Source: Scytonema sp. UIC 10036 (GTDB taxonomy: Bacteria > Cyanobacteriota > Cyanobacteriia > Cyanobacteriales > Nostocaceae). Taken from it: a stretch of DNA of 64,000 nt. The stretch spans positions 1-64,000 of the forward strand of contig NZ_WJFC01000044.1 in the NCBI RefSeq assembly GCF_009725235.1. The letters run 5' to 3'. A program made the position numbers and the translations under genes. Below, in pieces: positions 27,497 through 36,318 of the stretch. The stretch's first letter is position 1. Each line of letters begins with the position of its first letter. Below the pieces are notes generated by a model. The model was not told the origin of the DNA, did no database searches, and was given only the letters and a program-made list of their open reading frames with translations.

Positions 27497-27572
27497 ATTT
27501 TGGATGCGTGGATTTTGGATTTTGGATTATTCGATTTTGGATTTTGGATGCGTGGATTTTGGATTACCAATA
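27497..27572. repeat. GATTTTGGATT repeat
   Basis: Tandem ATTTTGGATTTTGG and GGATGCGTGGATTTTGGATT units follow the stop codon. The same ATTTTGGATT motif recurs at 34.95-35.1 kb. Confidence 0.75.
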
Positions 27573-27601
27573 ACCACTGGTCACTGGTCACTGTAAACAG
27601 C

Positions 27602-27636
27602 AACTCCGCCTGAAGCTCTAAAATTCAGACGGAGTT
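27602..27636. terminator. Hairpin, likely terminator for the small minus-strand gene
   Basis: The arms AACTCCGCCTGAA and TTCAGACGGAGTT pair over 13 bases with one mismatch (G-U on the minus strand) around a 9-nt loop. The hairpin lies 30 bases beyond the stop of the gene at 27666-27866. It has no strong T-run. Confidence 0.45.
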
Positions 27637-27665
27637 TCACAACTTATTGAAAATCTCCTGAAGCT

Positions 27666-27866
27666 TTATTTTAAAAGCCTTGTTACCCTAACATCATATT
27701 CAGTGCATCGTGGGCGATCGTTTCTAGCCTGAATGCGTGCCATAGTATTAGCTTTGAATTTTGATTCAGCGTCTATTTCGTAACGTCTTGTCTCGCTTTG
27801 AAAAGTACTATTTAATTGGTCTAGACATTCTCTAGTATCAACTAATACCTCATATGTATGAACCAT
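27666..27866 (-). CDS. Small conserved-looking protein, unrecognised
   Basis: A 66-residue polar protein with a clear GGAGG ribosome binding site 7 bases before the ATG (TTTGGAGGCCCTAAAATG). It is rich in Arg, Glu and Thr, with no membrane segment or cysteine motif (one Cys at residue 14 and one near the end). The good ribosome site and downstream hairpin support a real gene. Function unknown. Confidence 0.6.
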   Translation of the reverse strand: MVHTYEVLVDTRECLDQLNSTFQSETRRYEIDAESKFKANTMARIQARNDRPRCTEYDVRVTRLLK

Positions 27867-28312
27867 TTTAGGGCCTCCAAATGCTCATTGAGCAAACTAT
27901 GAGAATGTATCTAGTATATGAACTGAAAGAGATGCCTGTTCGCTAACACATACAATTCTTCATTGAAAGCTACATAGTTAGCGAAAGTATATGTAACTTC
28001 ATCAATTCAGTGACTTTACTATAGTTTTTATTAAAAAATGCAACTTTCATTGTAATTAAATAATGTCAGTAGATGCAGGTCAATGAATTTTGCAGCGTGT
28101 AATTTGGCTTAGATCCCCGACTTTTTTGAAAAGTCGGGGATCTAGAACCTACGGAGTCCCCATCTTCAAAACAGCGTTGCTACTACCAAAGATAGATAGT
28201 TAAACCCAAAGATAGATTAGATAATACTCTCAACACATACCCAATCAATGTTTTATAAATAACATTGTTTGCGGACACAGCAACCTGTAAATTTAGAGAT
28301 ACGTTCTTAAAT
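27867..28312. other. Intergenic region upstream of amylase gene
   Basis: No gene seen. It holds a strong palindrome at 28110-28144 and AT-rich putative promoter sequence. Confidence 0.4.
28110..28144. terminator. Perfect 16-bp hairpin, possible terminator or dispersed palindrome
   Basis: TAGATCCCCGACTTTT pairs perfectly with AAAAGTCGGGGATCTA around a 3-nt loop. It carries a T-run on either strand inside the stem. It is not next to a gene end, so it may be a dispersed palindromic repeat rather than a true terminator. Confidence 0.5.
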
Positions 28313-30241
28313 ATGGTTAACACCCCTCCCTCGTTATTTTCCGAAGAGCAGTACAAAGTAGATGATGCCAGTGCAGAAGTCTCTGCCATTATTGAAACAA
28401 CACCATTAGAGACAGAAATTGACCTAGAGTTTCTCTTTACTAGAGATATTGAATTTCGTCAAGAAACTCTCTACTTTCTTGTGGTCGATCGCTTTCACGA
28501 TGGCGATTTAGACAACAGCACAGGTGCCAACGCAGAACTGTACGATCCCAACAAACAGGATTGGGGGAAATACTGGGGAGGCGACTTACAGGGTGTTATC
28601 GACCAATTAGATTATTTGAAAAATATGGGAGTTACTGCCATCTGGTTAACTCCTTTATTTGAGCAAATAGAAGACTTATTTGTGGGCAATGCAGCCATGC
28701 ACGGCTACTGGACAAGGGATTTTAAACGAATCAATCCTAGATTCATTGCCACGGGGGAAGAACCTTCTTTAAACAAAACGCAGGAAACAAGAAATACAAC
28801 ATTTGACAAGTTGATTGATGAACTGCACAAGCGTAAGATGAAGCTAGTGCTAGATATAGTTTGCAACCACAGCAGCCCTGATATCAGTGGTCGTAAAGGT
28901 GAACTCTACGACGATGGAGTCAAAATTGCTGACTTTAACGATGATAAAGATCATTGGTATCACCACTATGGTGAAGTACAAGATTGGGAAAATGAATGGC
29001 AAGTACAAAACTGTGAACTTGCTGGTCTAGCAACCTTTAATGAAAATAATATCAATTACCGTAGCTACATCAAAGCAGCAATTAAACAATGGTTGGATCG
29101 CGGTGTTGATGCACTGCGAGTAGATACTGTCAAGCATATGCCCATCTGGTTTTGGCAAGAATTTACTGGTGATATGTACAATCACAAGCCAGATGTGTTT
29201 ATTTTTGGTGAATGGATTTATAATCATCCCCAAGACGATCGCTCTGTGGAGTTTGCCAACAACTCTGGCATGACAATTTTAGATTTTGGGTTGTGTGTCG
29301 CTATTAGGCAAGCTTTAGGTGAAAGTGCTGAAGCCGGATTTTATCTAATTAAAGACATTTTTGATTTAGATTATCGGTACAATGGGGCGACAGAACTCAT
29401 CACCTTCATTGACAATCACGATATGCCTCGCTTCCAATCGTTGAATGCCGATCCAGCGAGGTTAAAGTTAGCAACTGTCCTTATCATGACATCTCGCGGT
29501 ATTCCCTGTATCTATTACGGTACGGAACAATATCTCCACGACGATACCAATGGCGGTAACGACCCCTACAATCGCCCAATGATGGACAAGTGGGATACAG
29601 ATACGGAAATATATCGCTATATCAGGTTATTATCTGGTTTGCGGCGACTCAATCCGGCTGTGTCAATGGGCAGCCAATGGGAAAAATATATTACCCCTGA
29701 TATCTACTGTTATGTACGCCGCTATCGGGACTCGGTGTGTTTTGTTGCACTTAATAGAGGTGGTTCTGTTATCATACCAGAAGTTGCCACAGACTTACCA
29801 GATGGAGAACATACCTGTGTAATGACTCGCAATAAATATGAAGTCAAAGATGGTAAAATTTATGACCTGCAAATAGAAGAACACGGGGTTATTGTATTGA
29901 GCCGTGTTGGAGAGCGAGTCAAAGGGCAAACTATTGTACGCGCACAGCTTAACGGAGTGCGTACTCAACTAGGTGAAAGAATTGTAGTCATTGGTGACTG
30001 TCCGGAATTGGGTAATTGGGATATCGCCAAAGCATATCCTCTGGAATACATAAACGAAAATACATGGTTTGCTGAAATTCCCTTTAATGAAAGCGCTGGT
30101 AAACTCATTAGCTATAAATACGCCATGTTGAGAGAAGGAACTTCCCCCCTCCGAGAAAATCTCATGACTCGCCGTTGGGTTATAGCTAAAGAAGGTACTG
30201 TTAAGTGGCGCGATACTTGGGCTTCAGGACGAGAATCGTAG
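28313..30241 (+). CDS. GH13 alpha-amylase family protein with C-terminal CBM20-like domain
   Basis: A 642-residue cytoplasmic glycoside hydrolase. The (beta/alpha)8 barrel shows YFLVVDRFHDG (region near beta 1), DIVCNHSS, the nucleophile in DALRVDTVKHMP, the acid/base in FIFGEWIYNH and the third acid in FIDNHDMPRF. A C-terminal beta domain and then a starch-binding CBM20-like module follow (VVIGDCPELGNWDIAKAYPL). No signal peptide, so it should act on intracellular glycogen or maltodextrin. Cyclomaltodextrin glucanotransferase-like activity is possible. ATG 28313 replaces an upstream TTG. Confidence 0.9.
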   Translation: MVNTPPSLFSEEQYKVDDASAEVSAIIETTPLETEIDLEFLFTRDIEFRQETLYFLVVDRFHDGDLDNSTGANAELYDPNKQDWGKYWGGDLQGVIDQLDYLKNMGVTAIWLTPLFEQIEDLFVGNAAMHGYWTRDFKRINPRFIATGEEPSLNKTQETRNTTFDKLIDELHKRKMKLVLDIVCNHSSPDISGRKGELYDDGVKIADFNDDKDHWYHHYGEVQDWENEWQVQNCELAGLATFNENNINYRSYIKAAIKQWLDRGVDALRVDTVKHMPIWFWQEFTGDMYNHKPDVFIFGEWIYNHPQDDRSVEFANNSGMTILDFGLCVAIRQALGESAEAGFYLIKDIFDLDYRYNGATELITFIDNHDMPRFQSLNADPARLKLATVLIMTSRGIPCIYYGTEQYLHDDTNGGNDPYNRPMMDKWDTDTEIYRYIRLLSGLRRLNPAVSMGSQWEKYITPDIYCYVRRYRDSVCFVALNRGGSVIIPEVATDLPDGEHTCVMTRNKYEVKDGKIYDLQIEEHGVIVLSRVGERVKGQTIVRAQLNGVRTQLGERIVVIGDCPELGNWDIAKAYPLEYINENTWFAEIPFNESAGKLISYKYAMLREGTSPLRENLMTRRWVIAKEGTVKWRDTWASGRES

Positions 30242-30630
30242 GATTGTAACACTTTGCCTAATTCACGAAGACAAACAGGGGTATGGCGAGCATTGGCTAC
30301 CATTTAATGTTGGTGACCAATGCTCGCTCTATATGCCAAAGTGGAATTTTAGCGTGCAAAGGGAGTAGGATTGTAAAACTTCGCCCAATTCATGGACACC
30401 TTAAATAATGGGGGAGGCTAAAAGACAAAAAGCTTGCAAATCTTAGCTCATGATGGCATTAGGGGAGATACCAATGAATTTAGTTCTGCTGCTTAATTTT
30501 GCCAATTTCTGTTACTCACTGCCGACGATTGTTGTGCTCTAAATTCAGAATATCTTCCAATGACCAGTGGAAGTAAAGAGCGATGTATTTCCTCTAATTG
30601 TCTGCAATATGAGTAACTTGTATTAAAAAG
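30242..30630. other. Intergenic region with a strong hairpin and a tiny frame
   Basis: An 11-bp hairpin (GCGAGCATTGG at 30286-30296 with CCAATGCTCGC at 30317-30327, plus an inner ACCA/TGGT pairing) probably ends the amylase transcript. Two imperfect direct copies of AGGATTGTAA-AC lie at about 30240 and 30367. A 22-codon hydrophobic frame at 30474-30542 has an AGGGGAGA site but is not supported beyond that. Confidence 0.45.
30286..30327 (+). terminator. Hairpin after amylase gene
   Basis: Stem of 11 bp plus a 4-bp inner stem. No long T-run follows, so it could be a processing or stability element. Confidence 0.4.
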
Positions 30631-30960
30631 ATGAACTTATCTGGACAGCAATGGAAACAATTACAAGAAGCTCTTATTGATGCTTTTACCAATAATTCAT
30701 CATTAGAGCAGATGTTATTGTTTGGATTAGATAAAAATTTAGACGCCATTGCCGAAGGAGGGAGTTTAGAAAATATTGTTTTTTCTTTAATCAAAGCCGC
30801 CGTGACTCAGGGATGGCTTGTTGATCTAATTGACGCTGCACGCAAAGAAAACTTTGGAAATGAAAAACTGGAGGCTATTGCAGAAAAACTCTTGCCAAAT
30901 AACTCTCCAGAAACATATAAAGTTTCCTCTCCTAAGATTCCCCGGCTCTTCCGTACTTAG
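30631..30960 (+). pseudogene. Effector-associated domain 1 (EAD1) protein, truncated by a mobile element
   Basis: Residues 1-85 match the EAD1 helical adaptor: MNLSGQQWKQLQEALIDAFT, then LENIVFSLIKAAVTQGWLVD and AARKENFGNEKLEAIAEKL. EAD domains form homotypic contacts between parts of bacterial conflict and immunity systems. The frame continues about 20 residues into a linker (PETYKVSSPKIP) and then enters the terminal inverted repeat of a 195-bp element, which supplies RLFRT and the stop. The effector or enzyme module expected after the adaptor is not recognisable beyond the element. Confidence 0.7.
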
Positions 30961-31138
30961 TGGGCTAATTTTCAATTACAGTCGATAACTTTCCTTTAAA
31001 ATCAAGGCTTACAGTCGCTTATAGTCACGCATTTTATCCTTAATGCTGAATTGATATCAATAATGACTGTAATGAAAGCCCAGTAAGGATTACAAGTTGA
31101 TTTTCACAAGAATTTAGCCCACTAAGTACGGAAGAGCC
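30944..31138. mobile_element. Non-autonomous element with perfect 25-bp terminal inverted repeats
   Basis: The 25 bases at 30944-30968 (GGCTCTTCCGTACTTAGTGG and five more) are repeated exactly in inverse orientation at 31114-31138. The 145-bp interior has no gene. This is a MITE-like element of IS type, family not identified. No obvious target duplication is visible at its edges. Confidence 0.8.
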
Positions 31139-31162
31139 AAAATTCGCAAAAATCTCTTGCAG

Positions 31163-31332
31163 GGCTTAATGCGGCAGGGAACCGGATACCAAAGGGCGAA
31201 GCGATCGCTCCCACGGATGTGATAGACACCCATATAGAAGAAAAACTAGACGAACGAATCCGCACGCTAGAAGATGCTCTATACAAGCATATAGAGACAC
31301 TGGAAGAACGCCTGGGGGAATTGGCAACCTGA
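31163..31332 (+). pseudogene. Remnant frame, plasmid- or phage-like coiled-coil protein
   Basis: Reads in frame with no start codon: PKGEAIAPTDVIDTHIEEKL, then ERIRTLEDALYKHIETLEER, ending with LGELAT and TGA. The Glu/Leu heptad pattern suggests a coiled coil. GC content is higher than the surroundings. Probably a relic of an accessory gene. Confidence 0.35.
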
Positions 31333-31370
31333 GAGGTAATTCCCAGCCCCAAGGGCTGAGCAAGGGGGAA

Positions 31371-31598
31371 TTGGAAGCATTGCGCGATCGGCAAAGCTTG
31401 CTCGCTGCGCGAGATCGCATCCTCAAAACCTGGCGACTAGCCAAGGCTCCAAAGAAGAAAGAGCGCATAGCCGAAGCGCTTAACCGATTCATTGAGGAGA
31501 TAACCAATGTGCGAAATTCCCGATCCCATATGGCAGAAAGAACTAGACAGATTCTTGCTGCTAGAGTATCCCAAAGCCTCGAACTACTTAAGTTGTAA
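31371..31598 (+). CDS. Hypothetical small basic helical protein (accessory remnant)
   Basis: A 75-residue frame from TTG, rich in Arg, Lys and Leu, mostly helical (LLAARDRILKTWRLAKAPKK). An overlapping frame in another phase from ATG 31507 (MCEIPDPIWQKELDRFLLLE) also looks protein-like over its first 20 residues, so the true coding frame is uncertain or a frameshift separates the two. Composition differs from the flanks. Function unknown. Confidence 0.3.
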   Translation: MEALRDRQSLLAARDRILKTWRLAKAPKKKERIAEALNRFIEEITNVRNSRSHMAERTRQILAARVSQSLELLKL

Positions 31599-32156
31599 AG
31601 TCGTTGAGCCGTTGTGGGTCAATTTTGAGGTGCATAATTTCTCCTCAAGTTTTGGGCTTACTAAACTTGGTGTGTTAGGTACTTTAAAAATGAAAGTTAA
31701 GAAAATTGAAATTCTGCTTTTCGTGCTGCCCATGATTCAGGTATTGGTTTGGCTTTACCAGCAGAGCCAAGATTTCTGCTACGCAGACCAACGACAGCAG
31801 ATTGAGGAATACGGGTCAAGCGAACTTGAGTGTGATTAGCTGTTATTAAAATGACTGCTACGACCAAGCGGCAGCCTAAATTAAACAAGGTACAAAATCA
31901 CCCCCTTGAAAATCAACGTGGGAAGTGAAACAACAGATTAAAACCTGTTGTTTCGCGCTTCATACCCTGGTTAAAAACACAGGGTTTTTCGCGGTCTTAT
32001 GTTATTTTAGGTGGTTGTGGTAATACCGGACATACCTGCTCAACTAGGTTTTGCTCTGTTCTTTGTTGCTGCTTGTCTGAATTGAAACTACAAACGGTTC
32101 CTGCACTCGTGAAATAGGCAGCAATGACAAAGATTGCGACTTGAGGAACTTTTAGA
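31599..32156. other. Intergenic region with two hairpins
   Basis: No gene I can support. It contains a stem AAACAACAG/CTGTTGTTT at 31928-31953 and the terminator-like hairpin at 31964-31989. Confidence 0.4.
31964..31989 (+). terminator. Rho-independent-type terminator
   Basis: ACCCTG, a 10-nt loop, CAGGGT, then TTTT. It fits termination of a plus-strand transcript from the remnant region. Confidence 0.55.
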
Positions 32157-32630
32157 CTATAAGAAAATGTACTTTGAGTTAATCGCTGCAATTGCAACTC
32201 CAAAAAGTAAAATTGTTCCACCAATGAACACAAGAAGACTAGGAACTTCACGAAAAAATAGATATGCAAGTATAGCTAAAAAAATAGGTTCAAACATAAC
32301 CGCTAATGTAACAATAACTGGAGATATCCAGCGTAACGACCAATTTAAACCGGTTTGACCAATAACCTGTGATAAGATTGCCATTAGCAACAAATAAAAA
32401 TAAACAATTAATGGATAACTAATATATCCGGTTTTCAAAAAATAAGGCAATGAAAGAAGAACTAATGCAGATGCACCATATACAATGACGGCGTAATGAG
32501 CAGTACTTAAACCTTGACGACTCTGCACTTTTAGAAAGCCTAGAACAGTAATGTTTTGGGTCTGCAATGAAACTAGAACGAGAACGCAACCTCTCACTTT
32601 CATTGTACTGGGCTTGGGTTGATTGCCCAT
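32157..32630 (-). pseudogene. EamA-family transporter, truncated
   Basis: The frame gives four to five membrane segments typical of the second EamA (DMT superfamily) repeat: LSTAHYAVIVYGASALVLLS, then WISPVIVTLAVMFEPIFLAI and VFIGGTILLFGVAIAAI. The first EamA repeat is missing, and the N-terminal 35 residues (MKVRGCVLVLVSLQTQNITV) do not fit the family. So it is a truncated and partly frameshifted transporter gene rather than a working one. Confidence 0.65.
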
Positions 32631-32757
32631 TGGTTCCTACCGAACTACGCTCCAAGTGGTTGAATCTACGATCCGCATGCTACTGTTCGCGACTACGGAG
32701 TGAGCCTAGAAAGTGAACAAATGATGGTGTTTGACTCCAGTTTACTCAGTTATTTGG

Positions 32758-32958
32758 CTACTCATCAGGAATCCCCTTAACATTTAGTTGAAATGCCCTA
32801 GCAAGAGTTTTGAGAGAGATTCCTAGTTCGCGAGCTAAAGCAACAGCATTATCCAGTCGCGGAATTTTTTTTCCAGTTTCCCAATCACCAATAGTGGGGA
32901 AACTCAAATTAAGTCGGCGACTCAGTTCTTCCTGAGTCAAATCCAGCCTTTCTCTCAA
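32758..32958 (-). CDS. XRE-family HTH protein
   Basis: A 66-residue Cro/CI-type helix-turn-helix: RLDLTQEELSRRLNLSFPTI, then GDWETGKKIPRL and NAVALARELGISLKTLARAF. Small XRE regulators often control toxins or phage genes. The first canonical start in frame is TTG, but protein-like sequence (SKRTTTTTKALRE) continues upstream in frame without ATG, so the start is uncertain. No obvious partner remains beside it. Confidence 0.7.
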   Translation of the reverse strand: MRERLDLTQEELSRRLNLSFPTIGDWETGKKIPRLDNAVALARELGISLKTLARAFQLNVKGIPDE

Positions 32959-33230
32959 AGCTTTGGTTGTTGTAGTTGTTCTTTTGGATTCATTTCCGAC
33001 AGAAGCTCATGAACCTACCGTAGTGTAAAATTTTTTTGTATTATTTAAGTTATTTAAGGGAACTTTCTTTTTGTCCAAAGTCCAATAATGAAGCTTACAA
33101 GCTTTTCTGGCTATTTTGTCGCCCCATCAGGTTGTGGCAACTTATTTATTTCATCCTAATTTCATTTTTATTTGTAAAACTGATAGTAGTTGTCAGCTAT
33201 TAAATTGACGAATAGCCAAGGAGGCGTAGG

Positions 33231-33743
33231 ATGAAATCATTAAAAGCCAAACTTCTTATTATCGGAACTATGGGAACATTATTCTTGGGAGCATGCAGTA
33301 ATAGCAATCAAGCCACTAATTCAGAATCTTCTACAGCACAAAGCCAAGCTAGCACTCTCTCAAATAATCAGCGTTCCGTTCCTACAGCCTCACCTGCAGC
33401 AGCTAAAAAAACAGAACATCAACATGGTGAATCTCATGGGGGAACAATTGTAGAAACAGGAGCCTATCACTTGGAATTTGTTCCTTTAAACGAAACGAAT
33501 GGAACACACTTAGATTTTTACCTGCAAAAAGGAAATAATCACGAAGCAATTCCTAATGCCAAAGTAACAGCTTTAGTTCAGTTACCAGATGGTACGCAAA
33601 AGACAATTCCCCTCACCTATGAAGCAAGTGGAAAACACTATAAAGGAATGCTTGCAGAAAAGGCAACAGGTCAATATCAAGTAAGAGTAACATCTGATAT
33701 TAGCGGTCAAAAAGTAGATGGACGTTTTACATTTAATAAGTAA
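33231..33743 (+). CDS. Lipoprotein with His-rich segment and beta domain
   Basis: A 170-residue protein with a lipoprotein signal (lipobox FLGAC, Cys22) and a strong AAGGAGG site before the ATG. A Ser/Gln-rich linker leads to TEHQHGESHGGTIVETGAYH, a His-rich stretch resembling metal-binding parts of heavy-metal efflux adaptors, and then a beta-rich domain (TYEASGKHYKGMLAEKATGQ). Metal binding is inference. It should be on the periplasmic face of a membrane. Confidence 0.8.
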   Translation: MKSLKAKLLIIGTMGTLFLGACSNSNQATNSESSTAQSQASTLSNNQRSVPTASPAAAKKTEHQHGESHGGTIVETGAYHLEFVPLNETNGTHLDFYLQKGNNHEAIPNAKVTALVQLPDGTQKTIPLTYEASGKHYKGMLAEKATGQYQVRVTSDISGQKVDGRFTFNK

Positions 33744-33746
33744 GAT

Positions 33747-33868
33747 GATAGTGGTTAGTGGTTAGTGGTTAGTGGTTAGTGGTTAGTAGATAGTAGGGAG
33801 TAATCAACTAACAACTAACAACCAACAACCAACAACTAACAACCAACAACTAACAACTAACAACCAAC
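33747..33868. repeat. GTTAGTG array and inverse AACAACC array
   Basis: (GTGGTTA) units are followed by (ACCAACA) units in inverse orientation, directly before chlG. Confidence 0.85.
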
Positions 33869-33875
33869 ACATATT

Positions 33876-34850
33876 ATGACAGAAGAAGTCAAAACTGCCG
33901 ATCGCAGTGCAAAAACCAGGCAATTGCTAGGGATGAAAGGTGCAGCGCCTGGGGAAACCTCTATATGGAAAATTCGCCTGCAACTGATGAAACCCATTAC
34001 CTGGATTCCTTTAATCTGGGGCGTCGTTTGTGGTGCAGCTTCCTCCGGTAACTACACGTGGACATTGGAGAACGTGTTAAAGTCAGCAGCTTGTATGTTG
34101 CTAGCCGGACCGCTATTAGCTGGTTATACCCAAACTCTCAACGAGTACTACGATCGCGAAATTGATGCTGTCAACGAACCCTATCGCCCAATTCCCTCCG
34201 GCGCAATTCCTTTACCCCAAGTCATTACACAAATTCTTGTTTTACTTATTGCCGGTATAGCCCTGGCATTTGTACTAGATGTTTGGGCAGGTCATGACTT
34301 CCCCAATATCACCGTGCTTGCCATATTTGGTTCTTTCATAGCCTACATATATTCTGCTCCCCCTCTCAAGTTAAAACAAAACGGGTGGTTCGGAGGCTAC
34401 GCCCTAGGAGCTAGCTACATCGCCTTACCTTGGTGTACCGGTCATGCTTTATTTGGTGAACTTAATTGGAAAGTCGTCGTTTTCACCGTAGTTTATAGTT
34501 TGGCAGGTTTGGGGATTGCTATTGTCAATGACTTCAAAAGCGTGGAAGGCGATCGCCAGTTCGGATTAAAATCGCTACCCGTTATGTTTGGTGTAACTGC
34601 AGCAGCCTGGATATGCGTCATTATGATTGATGTTTTTCAAGCAGGAGCCGCCGCCTATCTCGTTTACCTTCATGAGAATTTATACGCAGCTATTCTTGTA
34701 TTGCTCATCATTCCACAGATTGTATTTCAGGATATGTATTTTTTGCGTGACCCCTTAAAAAATGACGTAAAATACCAAGCTAGTGCTCAACCATTTCTCG
34801 TGTTAGGAATGCTTGTTGCTGGTTTAGCCATTGGTCATGCTGGCATCTAA
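33876..34850 (+). CDS. chlG: Chlorophyll a synthase (ChlG)
   Basis: Esterifies chlorophyllide a with phytyl or geranylgeranyl diphosphate in the thylakoid membrane, the last step of chlorophyll synthesis. The 324-residue UbiA-family protein has about eight to nine membrane segments, the first Asp-rich motif NEYYDREIDAVNEPYRPIPS and the second motif NDFKSVEGDRQFGLKSLP, both binding the diphosphate. KPITWIPLIWGVVCGA is typical of ChlG. An IMPase gene and a PucC-like carrier lie downstream on the opposite strand. Confidence 0.96.
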   Translation: MTEEVKTADRSAKTRQLLGMKGAAPGETSIWKIRLQLMKPITWIPLIWGVVCGAASSGNYTWTLENVLKSAACMLLAGPLLAGYTQTLNEYYDREIDAVNEPYRPIPSGAIPLPQVITQILVLLIAGIALAFVLDVWAGHDFPNITVLAIFGSFIAYIYSAPPLKLKQNGWFGGYALGASYIALPWCTGHALFGELNWKVVVFTVVYSLAGLGIAIVNDFKSVEGDRQFGLKSLPVMFGVTAAAWICVIMIDVFQAGAAAYLVYLHENLYAAILVLLIIPQIVFQDMYFLRDPLKNDVKYQASAQPFLVLGMLVAGLAIGHAGI

Positions 34851-34948
34851 TTTATACCTCCACAGTCAGACGTTAAACATTAGGAGTGAGAATTAAAGTG
34901 TAAGCAACCTCCGAATTGAATTCTGAGGCACTGATGACTTTCCCAATC

Positions 34949-35095
34949 CAAAATCTAATACTATTTTGGATTTTAGATTTTAGATTTTGGATTGGGAAAG
35001 CTTTACCCAGAACAAATTTCACATTTCTATCTGTCGCCTTCTTTTTTCAATTTGGTATAAAATCCAAAATCCAAAATCCAAAATCCAAAATCGTA
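34949..35095. repeat. ATTTTGGATT repeat and inverse AAAATCCA repeat
   Basis: Tandem TTTTGGATTTTAGA units at about 34963-35000 and (TCCAAAA) units at about 35060-35093, in inverse orientation, can form a hairpin of about 130 nt. The central part resembles 12963-13081. Confidence 0.75.
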
Positions 35096-35105
35096 GAGAT
35101 TTGCC

Positions 35106-35393
35106 GTGCCCGAACTACTAAATTCTTTATTTCACGCAGTTCAACCTTTTGTAGTACCTATTTGCTTTTTGTCTGCTTGGTCATTAACTATTACCGTTGC
35201 TTGGAGTCTTTGGACAGCAGCAAGAGACAGCGTGAGTACAGCAAAGCAGATGCATCAAATCCCCTGTGTTGGGTGTCAATATTTTACCAATGACTATCGG
35301 CTTAAATGCACCGTCCATCCTTCTATTGCCAACACAGAAGAAGCCATAACTTGTTTGGATTATCAACCAAAAACAAATCCTATGCTTTATTAG
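35106..35393 (+). CDS. Small membrane protein with cysteine motif, cyanobacterial
   Basis: A 95-residue protein starting at GTG (GCCGTG). One membrane segment (about residues 13-36, PFVVPICFLSAWSLTITVAW) is followed by a soluble tail with CVGCQYFTNDYRLKC and a later Cys (ITCLDYQP), four cysteines that may bind a metal. Downstream of chlG on the same strand, 255 bp away. Function unknown. Confidence 0.7.
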   Translation: MPELLNSLFHAVQPFVVPICFLSAWSLTITVAWSLWTAARDSVSTAKQMHQIPCVGCQYFTNDYRLKCTVHPSIANTEEAITCLDYQPKTNPMLY

Positions 35394-35526
35394 GTAGTGG
35401 TTAGTGGTTAGTGGTTAGTGGTTAGTGGTTAGTGGTTAGTGGTTAGTGGTTAGTGGTTAGTGACATTAACAACCAACAACCAACAACTAACAACTAACCA
35501 CTAACAACCAACAACTAACAACCAAC
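35394..35526. repeat. GTTAGTG array and inverse CAACCAA array
   Basis: Nine or more GTTAGTG units, a short spacer, then (ACAACCA) and (ACTAACA) units. The inverse part runs into and ends the coding sequence of the IMPase gene. Confidence 0.88.
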
Positions 35527-36315
35527 AACAAATTGCGAAAACACGGGAATCAATTCTTGACGACTCACAACTAGAGTTGGAAAAGAACGAGTTGTATAAT
35601 CTTCACCCGATTTTAAAGGAAACGGTTCCGACTCAAGTGATACCCAGCGACCACCTGCAGCTTGAACAATAACCCAAGCTCCTGCTAAGTCCCAAATTTT
35701 TGGTGTCGCTTCAATTCCACCTAACGTTGCACCTGCTGCAACAGTCAGAAAATTGTAGCTAGCAACACCTAACATCCGAATTTTGCACGGAAAATCTTTT
35801 TGGATGACTGACGTGCTGCGAGAACAAAGGTTGAAAAAGTGATTGTGACTGGGATCGTCATTGCTTGTACGGACGGGTTGGTAATTGCGAAATGCTCCAT
35901 TGGGCAAATCTAACTCGGATGTACCTCTCCAAAAACCGTGAAAAGCTTCACCTATTGGCGGGAAATAAACATAGCCAAAAACTGGTGTACCTTGGTATAG
36001 CAAACCCAATGAAATTCCCCAAATGGGAATACCACGAGTAAAGTTGGTTGTACCATCTAAAGGATCGATAACCCAGCACCATTCTGTACCGGGAAAAACC
36101 TTGTTACCCTCTTCGCTAAGAATACCGTAATCCGGAAACAGAGAAGCGATCGCATCCCGAATTTCCCGATCTGCCCATTTATCCGATTGCGTTACCAAAG
36201 TGCCATCGTCTTTTTGATTCGCTTGCACTCGCCCAAAATCTTGCATTAACTGCTTCCCTATCCGGGCTGTGGTTGTTTGGGCAAAGTCTATAATTGTTGT
36301 CCAAAATTCATTCAT
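35515..36315 (-). CDS. Inositol monophosphatase family protein
   Basis: Hydrolyses a phosphomonoester such as inositol phosphate or a related sugar phosphate, using Mg2+. The 266-residue protein shows GTLVTQSDKWADREI, LSEEGNKV (metal Glu), WVIDPLDGTTNFTRGIPIW and KIWDLAGAWVIVQAAGG. The last residues VVGC and the TAG stop are encoded by the inverse heptamer repeat, so the natural C-terminus has been replaced or extended. Substrate not determined by sequence. Confidence 0.9.
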   Translation of the reverse strand: MNEFWTTIIDFAQTTTARIGKQLMQDFGRVQANQKDDGTLVTQSDKWADREIRDAIASLFPDYGILSEEGNKVFPGTEWCWVIDPLDGTTNFTRGIPIWGISLGLLYQGTPVFGYVYFPPIGEAFHGFWRGTSELDLPNGAFRNYQPVRTSNDDPSHNHFFNLCSRSTSVIQKDFPCKIRMLGVASYNFLTVAAGATLGGIEATPKIWDLAGAWVIVQAAGGRWVSLESEPFPLKSGEDYTTRSFPTLVVSRQELIPVFSQFVVGC

Positions 36316-36318
36316 ATA

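Noticed and set aside
31122..31507. Minus-strand frames over the accessory remnants
   Set aside because: They are rich in Ser/Arg/Leu in the manner of antisense shadows; the plus-strand frames are more protein-like.
31697..31888. 63-codon minus-strand frame
   Set aside because: No ribosome site and no family resemblance.
32419..32655. Second frame overlapping the truncated transporter
   Set aside because: Shadow of the EamA-like frame.
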